This document shows, piece by piece, positions 7,312 through 13,877 of a DNA stretch of 15,885 nucleotides (positions are counted from its first letter, which is position 1; each line of letters starts with the position of its first letter). The notes below the pieces were generated by a model. It was not told the DNA's origin. It saw only the letters and a list, made by a program, of their open reading frames with translations, and searched no databases. Source of the stretch: Betaproteobacteria bacterium RIFCSPLOWO2_02_FULL_62_17. Its GTDB lineage: Bacteria > Pseudomonadota > Gammaproteobacteria > Burkholderiales > SG8-39. The DNA lies in the NCBI GenBank assembly GCA_001770355.1, contig MEQV01000039.1:12328-28212 (forward strand). Direction: 5' to 3'. A program made the position numbers and the translations under genes.

Positions 7312-9905
7312 TGCCGTTTCTCCGCTGAAGTGACCTTGACCCGAACGCACAGATCAAGCGAGAGATTGACCGGGCTGACATGCTCCCAATCGAGTTCCAG
7401 CAAGTCGTTGAACATCACCCCCTTGCCCTTGGCTATCGGCATGCCATCGCCCCAATGCCCGGCACAGGCCGCGATACCCAGGCCCTCGGGATGGATGGCG
7501 CGCGTCAACTTCACCCGGCCTTTGACTTTGCGTCCCGACTCGGTTTCCACCCACACCAGTTCGCCATCGCGCAATCCCTTGCTGCGTGCGGCAGTTTCGT
7601 TAATCGCAATGGCATAGCTGTAAGGATCGAGCTGAGCCGCTTCGTCCAGCCAGGGGTTCTCCAGCGTGTAGCTGTTGGTATGCAGGATGTCGCGGTAATA
7701 GAAAGCCGAGAAATCGAAGCCGGGCTTGTTGCAGCAATGCGCCAGGCAGGGCAAGAAATCGGGCAGCGGCTCGTAATACTCGCGCGGTATCTTCAATCCG
7801 CGCGGCTCGGCGATCGCGGCGATTTTTTCGCCGGCCGGTATCAGGAATTCCCAGTAAATTGGCACCCTGACATCCGCGAACGCGCGCCAATAGACCTCTT
7901 CGGGCTTTTTCGGCCACTTGATCAGCCCGTGCTGCTTGAACCAGTCGAGTCCCTTCTCCGGACCGAAATGGCACTTCAGATCGATATCGCAGATTTCTTC
8001 ATGGCTGTACTTATTATTGCCCTCGAGGTGGAACGGCGCCTGCAGATTCATCGACCGGTTCATCGCGGCATTGAGATCGCCGCGGAAGCCGACACGGTCG
8101 GCCAGGTCGAGCAGAACCTCGGTAAAGCAGCGCTGCTGCCCGTCGGGGGGGAGCGCCGGCTGGCGGATCGGCCAGCTCCACTCGCCCGGACCCGCCGGAT
8201 GCGCCAGGATGAAGGGGAAATTCGCGCGCGAATCGAACGATTGAAGATAGCTGCAGTCGGGCAGCACGATGTCGGCGAAATTCGAGGTCTCGGTGAGGTA
8301 CAGATCGAACGACACCATGAATTTGTACTTGGCGAGCGAGTTCGCCACCGTTTCCGCATTGGCGATGGAAAGCAGCAGATTGGAGCCGAAGTTCATCAGC
8401 ACTTCCGGCCGATAGGGCAGCTCGAACTTGGTCCACATGCTCTCCTGATCCACCGAATCCAGAAACGGCGAAGTCATGCCCAGGACGAACAGATCCTGCA
8501 GTCCCATTTTCTGCGGCATCTTCGGCTCGTCGATGGGATACGGATAGTGGTAACCCATCCACATGCCGACCGACATGAGACCGTCGGGACCGGCCGTGGG
8601 CAGGTAGTGCGGCCGATTGGTATCGGGATGACCCAGCGAGGCGGAGTTGAAACCCAGGCATGAACCCACCACGTCGGCCGCTCCGACCAGCTGATTGAGG
8701 AGGTCCACGGCGAGGAAGTTGTAGGCCGAATTCATATGCCCCTGCGAGCCGCGGAACGCGATCGCGGCGACCGGCCGGTAGGGCAGCGTCACGCCGTCGA
8801 CGACAATGGTGCTGCCGATGCGCGCCTCGGTGGCGAATTCCTTGGCAAGCCTGCGGATATTGGCGGCCGGGACCGTGCTCACGCCCTCGGCCCATTCTGG
8901 CGTGAATTTCTTCAAGTGCTCGCGCAGCCGCTCGAAAGCCGGCTGGCAATTCACCGCGCCGGCCTGATAGTTTCCTTCCAGCGCCATGTTTTCCGCGGGC
9001 ACATCGGAATAGGGCCTCGCCTGGTTTGCTTTCAGGTCCCACACCAGCGGCTTGCCGGTGGCGGGGTCGCGCACGTAACGCTTGTCCGCGCCGATCAGGT
9101 AGGGCGAGTTGGTCTTCGCCCGCAGGTAGGGCGCATCGATCACCCCGAGTTCGTTGACCATCACGTTGCACATGGCCAGTGCCAGGGCGGCGTCGGTGCC
9201 GACACGCAATGGCACCCACTCGCTCGCCTTGGCCGCGGCGAAGTTGCACATCGGGTCCACCACCACCATCTTCATGCCGCGCGCGCGCGCGTCGGCCGAC
9301 AGGCCCATGTTGGAATTAGCCGCGTGACCCGCCGCATGCCCTTTGGAAGCGCCGAAATAGATCGAGTAATTGCAATAGTGAAAATCCGGCACCGCTCCCC
9401 AGGAGGCATGCATGATGCCGCTGATGAGGTGCGCGCCGTTGCCGCAGTGCAGTCCGCCCCCGGAAGTCGAAATATTGGGCGTCCCGAATGCCGTGCCAAA
9501 GGTCTGAAACGGAATGCGGCTCGCAGTCACCGTGGTGGTGCGCTGCATCAGCAGCTTGCGCGGATCCTCGGCGCGTACACGCTTCAACACCGTGGCGATT
9601 TCCTCGAGCGCTTCGTCCCAGCTGATTTCCTTCCAGCCCGGATCCTCGTTGATACCCTTTTTCGGATTGGTCCGCCGCAGCGGGACTTTCAGCCGGTTCG
9701 GATCGTAGTGGCAGGCAAGTCCGCTGACGCCTTTGCCGCACAGCTTCCCTTTGCCGACGACGCTGTCAGGATTGCCTTCGACCTTGACCACGACACCGTC
9801 GACGCGATGCGCGAGAATGGAACACGATCCGTAGCACAGGGCGCATGCGGAGGGAATCCACGCATCGTCGGTGGCGGTTGCAAATTCCGGGCTGGGTTGA
9901 TTCAT
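7308..9905 (-). CDS. Molybdopterin (bis-MGD) oxidoreductase catalytic subunit, possibly PadB-like
   Basis: This is an 865-residue catalytic subunit of the complex iron-sulfur molybdoenzyme family. The N-terminal [4Fe-4S] motif is Cys21-x2-Cys24-x3-Cys28-x27-Cys56. Cys154 in GGGLHCGNG sits where polysulfide- and nitrate-type enzymes carry their molybdenum-ligating cysteine. The C-terminal third has the molybdopterin-dinucleotide-binding fold, with INETAARSKGLRDGELVWVE typical of it. No twin-arginine signal precedes the first cysteine, so the subunit should stay in the cytoplasm. An in-frame TTG at 9971 would add 22 residues. The ATG at 9905 has GAGGAGAG seven bases upstream, and the TTG falls inside the FNR-like box, so 9905 is preferred. 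Size, order of subunits and the missing Tat signal suit phenylacetyl-CoA:acceptor oxidoreductase. A thiosulfate/polysulfide-type or other reductase remains possible. Confidence 0.88.
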   Translation of the reverse strand: MNQPSPEFATATDDAWIPSACALCYGSCSILAHRVDGVVVKVEGNPDSVVGKGKLCGKGVSGLACHYDPNRLKVPLRRTNPKKGINEDPGWKEISWDEALEEIATVLKRVRAEDPRKLLMQRTTTVTASRIPFQTFGTAFGTPNISTSGGGLHCGNGAHLISGIMHASWGAVPDFHYCNYSIYFGASKGHAAGHAANSNMGLSADARARGMKMVVVDPMCNFAAAKASEWVPLRVGTDAALALAMCNVMVNELGVIDAPYLRAKTNSPYLIGADKRYVRDPATGKPLVWDLKANQARPYSDVPAENMALEGNYQAGAVNCQPAFERLREHLKKFTPEWAEGVSTVPAANIRRLAKEFATEARIGSTIVVDGVTLPYRPVAAIAFRGSQGHMNSAYNFLAVDLLNQLVGAADVVGSCLGFNSASLGHPDTNRPHYLPTAGPDGLMSVGMWMGYHYPYPIDEPKMPQKMGLQDLFVLGMTSPFLDSVDQESMWTKFELPYRPEVLMNFGSNLLLSIANAETVANSLAKYKFMVSFDLYLTETSNFADIVLPDCSYLQSFDSRANFPFILAHPAGPGEWSWPIRQPALPPDGQQRCFTEVLLDLADRVGFRGDLNAAMNRSMNLQAPFHLEGNNKYSHEEICDIDLKCHFGPEKGLDWFKQHGLIKWPKKPEEVYWRAFADVRVPIYWEFLIPAGEKIAAIAEPRGLKIPREYYEPLPDFLPCLAHCCNKPGFDFSAFYYRDILHTNSYTLENPWLDEAAQLDPYSYAIAINETAARSKGLRDGELVWVETESGRKVKGRVKLTRAIHPEGLGIAACAGHWGDGMPIAKGKGVMFNDLLELDWEHVSPVNLSLDLCVRVKVTSAEKRQ

Positions 9906-9922
9906 GGCGGCGCTCTCCTCAG

Positions 9923-9971
9923 GGCTATCAATATCCCAGAGGGCCGGGGCGGAAAACTTGATCTGCGTCAA
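9923..9971 (-). promoter_or_regulatory. FNR/ANR-type class II promoter for the molybdoenzyme operon
   Basis: TTGATCTGCGTCAA at 9958-9971 matches the FNR consensus TTGAT-N4-ATCAA at nine of ten positions. Reading the minus strand, a start at about 9923 places the box centre at -41.5. A -10-like GATATT (four of six consensus bases) then falls at 9935-9930, exactly -12 to -7. That is the geometry of promoters activated by FNR from the class II position. The implied leader is about 18 bases and contains the ribosome site GAGGAGAG. Oxygen-controlled expression fits an anaerobic molybdoenzyme. The start site is inferred. Confidence 0.7.
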
Positions 9972-10063
9972 ACGCTTTCCGATAAGGCGCGGCTGATGGC
10001 GGCGCGCAGGTGCTTAGAGTTCATTCCCAAACGAAACAATCGGGTTTTCATAAGATCGCCGTT

Positions 10064-10096
10064 TGCGCACGGATGGCTTCATCATCCGTGCGCAAG
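10064..10096. repeat. Hairpin A, 13-bp perfect inverted repeat
   Basis: TTGCGCACGGATG and CATCCGTGCGCAA flank a 7-base loop (GCTTCAT). It lies downstream of dctM on the minus strand and upstream of the molybdoenzyme promoter. No T-run follows on either strand, so it is not a classical intrinsic terminator, but it could slow polymerase or protect the dctM mRNA end. It is clearly related to hairpin B. Confidence 0.85.
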
Positions 10097-10106
10097 CGAC
10101 GATCCG

Positions 10107-10131
10107 CACGGACGGCCTTACCGTCCGTGCA
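10107..10131. repeat. Hairpin B, 10-bp perfect inverted repeat related to hairpin A
   Basis: GCACGGACGG and CCGTCCGTGC flank the 5-base loop CCTTA. It begins 36 bp beyond the dctM stop on the minus strand. The arms share GCACGGAYGG with hairpin A, and the variable base is compensated on the other arm. As with A there is no T-run. It is a possible bidirectional structural or REP-like element and probably marks the TRAP/molybdoenzyme operon boundary. Confidence 0.85.
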
Positions 10132-10167
10132 GGCTTTACCAGCAGCTGCGCGCGCCAAACCCGCCGG

Positions 10168-11439
10168 TCAGGCAAAACGCAGCAGCGCCAGCGACAGCCA
10201 GGGCACGTAAGTCACCACCATCAGCGCGAGAATCGCGACAATTACGAATGGCAAAAGGCCTGGATAGATGCTCGACAGCGGCGCCTTGGTGAGGGCCTGG
10301 GTGACAAAGATATTCAGGCCGAACGGCGGCGTGAACATGCCGATGGCAAGGTTCATCGACATCACAATGCCAAAATGGATCAGGTCGATGCCGTAGGCGC
10401 GGCAAATCGGCACCAGCAGCGGGGTCAGCACCAGGATGGCCGAGCCGGGGTCGATGAAGCAGCCAACGATGATCAGCAGGACATTGATCAGGGCGAGCGC
10501 CATCCAGGGAGAGTCGATCAAACCCTGCATCAGGGTGACCGACTGCTGCGCGACCCCGTTGACCGTAAGCAGCCAGGAGAACACGCCCGCTGCCGCGACG
10601 ATCACCAGGATCTGGGCGGTCAGGATCATGGAAGTCACCCCAACGTCCCAGAGTTGCTTCCAGGTGATTTCCCGATAAATGAATTTCGCGACGATGATGC
10701 TGTAGACGCAGGCGATACCGGCGGCCTCGGTGGGCGCGAAGATGCCGCCGTAAATCCCGCCCAGAATCACCACCGGCGCAAATATCGACCAGAAGCCGGT
10801 GCGCGTGGCCGAGAGCAGCCTTCGCCACTGGAACGGCTCGCCGCCGTCGGGAACCTTGCGAATGACCGCGTAACCGTACACGTAGACCGCTTGGGACAGG
10901 GCCATCAGCAGCCCCGGCAGGACACCCGCAATGAACAGCAGCGCGATCGACTGCTCGGCAGATATGCCGTATAAGATCAGCGCGATCGAGGGCGGGATGA
11001 TGATGTCGATCGAACCCGTGCTGGACATGATCCCGGTGGCAAAGCGCTCGCCGTAGCGCTCCTTGATCGGCGGGTACAGCAATTTGCCGACTGCGGCGAT
11101 CGCGGCAACGCTTGAACCGGAAATGGCACCAAACAGGGTGAAGGTGCCGACCGTGGTCAGCGCGCGCGAGCCGCGTACCCCGCCAAGAAGTGCGACGACC
11201 CAGTCGATGATGCGCCGCGACATGCCGCCCGCGCCCATCACCTCGCCGACGAACAGGAAAAACGGCACCGCAAGCAGCGAGAACTTGTCGATCGAGCCGA
11301 ACATCAATTGCGGCACGACCTCGGCGGGCACGTCCATGAAACCAAGCAGCAGGATGGCCGCCGTGGCGAGCAGGATGATGAATAGCGGAAACCCGAGCAG
11401 GAGCAGGACCACCGGCACCCCGATCATGGCCCATTCCAT
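10168..11439 (-). CDS. dctM: TRAP transporter large permease, DctM family
   Basis: This 423-residue inner-membrane protein has about twelve hydrophobic segments and is the ion-coupled translocating subunit of a TRAP transporter. Family-like stretches include the start MEWAMIGVPVVLLLLGFPLF, VPFFLFVGEVMGAGGMSRR, GAISGSSVAAIAAVG, STGSIDIIIPPSIALILYG, GGIFAPTEAAG and MFTPPFGLNIFV. The length is normal. ATG 11439 has GGGAGA six bases upstream. It is the last gene of a P-Q-M operon, 42 bp after dctQ, and is followed by the paired hairpins. The substrate is unknown but is usually a carboxylate or sulfonate for this family. Confidence 0.95.
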   Translation of the reverse strand: MEWAMIGVPVVLLLLGFPLFIILLATAAILLLGFMDVPAEVVPQLMFGSIDKFSLLAVPFFLFVGEVMGAGGMSRRIIDWVVALLGGVRGSRALTTVGTFTLFGAISGSSVAAIAAVGKLLYPPIKERYGERFATGIMSSTGSIDIIIPPSIALILYGISAEQSIALLFIAGVLPGLLMALSQAVYVYGYAVIRKVPDGGEPFQWRRLLSATRTGFWSIFAPVVILGGIYGGIFAPTEAAGIACVYSIIVAKFIYREITWKQLWDVGVTSMILTAQILVIVAAAGVFSWLLTVNGVAQQSVTLMQGLIDSPWMALALINVLLIIVGCFIDPGSAILVLTPLLVPICRAYGIDLIHFGIVMSMNLAIGMFTPPFGLNIFVTQALTKAPLSSIYPGLLPFVIVAILALMVVTYVPWLSLALLRFA

Positions 11440-11481
11440 CAGGGTCTCCCGGTGCCGCTGCGCGGTAAATCAGACCTAAGC

Positions 11482-12054
11482 TCAGCCACGCTTGCCCGCA
11501 GGGTTTTGTGCCGTTTTCTGATCACTATCGCCGGCCGCCGTCGCCGCGGCCCCAGGCGCGGGCACGCCACTTTCGTCGCCGAACACCCCGGTCAAATAAC
11601 TGCGCCAGCGTACCAGCACCACCAGCAGCATGCCGGAGAACCCGGCCAGAATCGCCGCGTGCATCATCCAAGCCGGCAGCCGCGCGACCGCGCTCTGCTG
11701 CCCGGTGGTGAACAGCAGCCGCACGAAGATCCAGGAATGGCCAATGACGAACAGGCATACCAGAATCATGGCCAGCGTCCCGACAACGTTGATGATGCTG
11801 CGCCAAGGCGGCCGGAGGCGCGCCGTAATCAGATCCATCCTGATGTGCTGGCCCTCCCAGGTGACCACGATCGCCCCGAGGAATACGCACCAGATCATGA
11901 TGAAAACCAGAATCTCCTCGGCCCAGATAATGGGCGCGTCGAACGCGTAGCGTCCCACCACATTGGCGAAATTAACCGCTATACCCAGAAAAATGAGTGC
12001 GCCCAGCGCGATGCGCGGCGCGGACACGCACAAATAGCGCAGGATGCGTTGCAC
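11482..12054 (-). CDS. dctQ: TRAP transporter small permease, DctQ family
   Basis: This 190-residue protein has four predicted membrane helices, near residues 15-36, 47-65, 89-110 and 128-148. It carries the family pattern WAEEILVFIMIWCVFLGA and HIRMDL. It pairs with DctM in the membrane and helps dock the binding protein. The last 30 residues are an Ala/Gly/Asp-rich, probably disordered tail. The start is GTG at 12054, 27 bp after dctP, without a strong ribosome site. It is the middle gene of the TRAP operon. Confidence 0.9.
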   Translation of the reverse strand: MQRILRYLCVSAPRIALGALIFLGIAVNFANVVGRYAFDAPIIWAEEILVFIMIWCVFLGAIVVTWEGQHIRMDLITARLRPPWRSIINVVGTLAMILVCLFVIGHSWIFVRLLFTTGQQSAVARLPAWMMHAAILAGFSGMLLVVLVRWRSYLTGVFGDESGVPAPGAAATAAGDSDQKTAQNPAGKRG

Positions 12055-12081
12055 GCTGCGCTGCCGCCCGGGCCCGAAGCG

Positions 12082-13116
12082 CTAGGGCTTCCGGGTCCTG
12101 TCCGCCGCGGCCTTGAGCACCTGGTAGGCGCGCATCACCTCGGGCGATCCCTTGAACAGCTCATCGCCCGCCGTCGCGAGGCGTTTGCGGAACTCGGCCT
12201 TGTCGGCCGCGGAGAATTCGTGCAGCGCGCCGCCCTGGGCCTTCCAGGCCGCGTACATCGAGCCCATATTGGTGATGTTGTAGACCACGTTCGCCTTCTC
12301 GGCCTTGGCGGATTCCTCCAGGATCACGGTGCGGATTTCCCCTGGCAGCCCGTCCAGCCAGCGCTTGCTGGCGAGCTTCGGGACGCAAATGATGGATTCG
12401 CCGGAGCGCAGCACGTTGGGCGCGACGGTCACGAACTTGAACGGCACGAACACCACGATGCCGGCGCGCACGCCGTCGATCGCGCGCTGCTGCAGCGCCG
12501 GCAGCGCCTCGCCAAGCTGCATGGGAACGCCGGTGGCGCCGACGCGGCGCAGGATCTCGACTTCCATCTTGCTTCCCAGGACGCGGAACTTCTTGCCCTG
12601 GAAGTCGGCCAGGGTGCGGATCGGCTCGCGTGTCGCGTAATCGGCCAGCGACTCGCACGAGATGCCGATGATCTTGATGTTCTTCTGCTCGGTGATGGAA
12701 AGGACTTCCTTCTGGAACACCGGGTCGTGGAAGGCGCGATCCGCGTGCTCGACTCCGTCGAAAACGCCCGGCGCGGAGAAGATATCGAAGCGCGGGTCCA
12801 CCACGGTCATGAACTCGGTGGCCACCTGCACCAGTTCAATGGTGCCCAGTTGCGCGCCCTGCACCAACTGCGTCTGCTGGCCGAGCTGGCCGCCGGGGAA
12901 CACGTTGATCGTGACGCGGCCTCCGCTGCGTTTCTCGACGCCTGCCTTCATGGTGAGCGCCCAGTGGTCCTGGCCGCTCTTGATGGTGGCGTGCCCTTCC
13001 TTGATGGTGATTTGCTGCGCGGCGGCGGGCAAGGCGAACGGCAATACCGCGGCGAGCGCGACGATGAGCGCGGCCAGCTTGGGTTGGACATGAGGGCGGC
13101 GGCGGGAAATTTTCAT
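12082..13116 (-). CDS. dctP: TRAP transporter substrate-binding protein, DctP family
   Basis: This 344-residue periplasmic solute-binding protein captures ligand for the DctQM permease. The N-terminus MKISRRRPH, a hydrophobic core and AAA|Q at about residues 33-34 make a normal signal peptide. The mature part shows DHWALTMKAGVEKRSGGRV, VFPGGQLGQQTQLVQG and later the Arg-containing segment FRVLGSKMEVEILRRVGATG, where DctP proteins bind the ligand carboxylate. The frame is open up to 13227. The ATG at 13116 is preferred because it starts the signal peptide and has AAGGA upstream. It heads the operon, 165 bp after the biotin carrier gene, with an FNR-like box in that gap. Confidence 0.92.
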   Translation of the reverse strand: MKISRRRPHVQPKLAALIVALAAVLPFALPAAAQQITIKEGHATIKSGQDHWALTMKAGVEKRSGGRVTINVFPGGQLGQQTQLVQGAQLGTIELVQVATEFMTVVDPRFDIFSAPGVFDGVEHADRAFHDPVFQKEVLSITEQKNIKIIGISCESLADYATREPIRTLADFQGKKFRVLGSKMEVEILRRVGATGVPMQLGEALPALQQRAIDGVRAGIVVFVPFKFVTVAPNVLRSGESIICVPKLASKRWLDGLPGEIRTVILEESAKAEKANVVYNITNMGSMYAAWKAQGGALHEFSAADKAEFRKRLATAGDELFKGSPEVMRAYQVLKAAADRTRKP

Positions 13117-13254
13117 GGCTGATCCTTCCGGTTGATAGTCCTGGCGGGCGCTGGCCGGCGGTTCCGGCATGACGCAGGCGGCCTGCGGTCTTTCACACCC
13201 ATGCGCGGCGGCGAGGCATGGCCGCAAGCTTGGCCCAGAGCGGCCTCCCGTGTC

Positions 13255-13268
13255 TTGATGCTGATCAT
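13255..13268. promoter_or_regulatory. FNR/ANR-like box upstream of the TRAP operon
   Basis: TTGATGCTGATCAT matches TTGAT-N4-ATCAA at nine of ten positions. It lies in the 165-bp gap between the biotin carrier gene and dctP, 138 bp before the dctP ATG. Placing the start 41.5 bp downstream gives CAAGCT at -10, which is poor. The promoter elements that would go with this box are therefore not evident. The rest of the gap holds no gene. Confidence 0.5.
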
Positions 13269-13281
13269 AGGGAGGTCGGAA

Positions 13282-13806
13282 TCACCCCCGGTCGGCGGAA
13301 CTGACCCAGAACAGGATCTGCCCGTATTCGACGAACTGCTCGTTTTGCACACAGACTTCAGTGACGACGCCGTTCACGCCCGCGCTAATGGCGGTGAACA
13401 TCTTCATAACTTCGATCAGCGCCACCGTGCTGTCGGGTCCGACTTCGGCGCCTACGCAAACGAACGGCGGTGCGCCCGGTTCGGGACTTGAATAGAAACG
13501 CCCCAGCATCGGGGCGACAACCGCTACGGCGTCAAGCCGCTCCTGGCTTGCCATGCCTGCGGCCGAGGCCTCGGACTGCGCCGGCGGCGCAGGGGCTGCG
13601 ATCGGCGCGGCGGACGGCGCCGCTGCGGCGGGCAGCGCTACCCCGGCCGCAGCAGAAGGATTCGGCGGCGCTCCTTTGCCGAGGGTGACTTTCAGATCCC
13701 CCAGTTCGACCTGCAGGTAATCAAACGTGGATCGGTCCAGGGTTTCCACGAGGAGGGCGATCTGCCGGACATCCTCGTCGCTCAGCGTGCCGGGGTTATT
13801 GCTCAA
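13282..13806 (-). CDS. Biotin carboxyl carrier protein, AccB-like
   Basis: This 174-residue carrier shuttles carboxylated biotin between catalytic partners. The biotin site EVMKM places the modified Lys at residue 135, followed by the expected domain end ending ILFW. APMLGRFYSSPEPGAPPFV (98-116) is the AccB-type segment before the biotin hairpin. Residues 1-45 form a helical N-domain (RQIALLVETLDRSTFDYLQVELGDLKVTL), linked by about 45 residues of Ala/Pro. The only standard start in frame is TTG at 13806, since a stop lies 13 codons further upstream. It is 71 bp after the carboxyltransferase gene, so the two probably form one enzyme. Its C-terminus differs somewhat from housekeeping AccB, which fits a dedicated carrier. 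Confidence 0.9.
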   Translation of the reverse strand: MSNNPGTLSDEDVRQIALLVETLDRSTFDYLQVELGDLKVTLGKGAPPNPSAAAGVALPAAAAPSAAPIAAPAPPAQSEASAAGMASQERLDAVAVVAPMLGRFYSSPEPGAPPFVCVGAEVGPDSTVALIEVMKMFTAISAGVNGVVTEVCVQNEQFVEYGQILFWVSSADRG

Positions 13807-13877
13807 GGGCCTGCCCTGCCTTTCGTCGATGTCGATTCCGGTTCAATGGGTGCGCCTGCCAGGGATTGCTGCCCGGT
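13807..13877 (-). other. Gap between carboxyltransferase and biotin carrier genes
   Basis: These 71 bp separate two genes that should work together. They hold a possible 12-codon reading frame starting with an ATGA overlap on the carboxyltransferase stop (ATG at 13881, TGA at 13843), and a weak AGGGCAGG before the TTG of the carrier gene. No terminator is visible, so read-through is expected. Confidence 0.4.

Noticed and set aside
9281..9293. Alternating GC run (also at 52-64)
   Set aside because: These are short tracts inside coding sequence, explained by Ala/Arg codons. There is no sign of a functional repeat.
13173..13187. CGCAGG-CGG-CCTGCG hairpin after the biotin carrier gene as a terminator
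   Set aside because: The stem is only 6 bp with a 3-base loop. It has no T-run on the minus strand and lies in very GC-rich DNA where such pairs are common.
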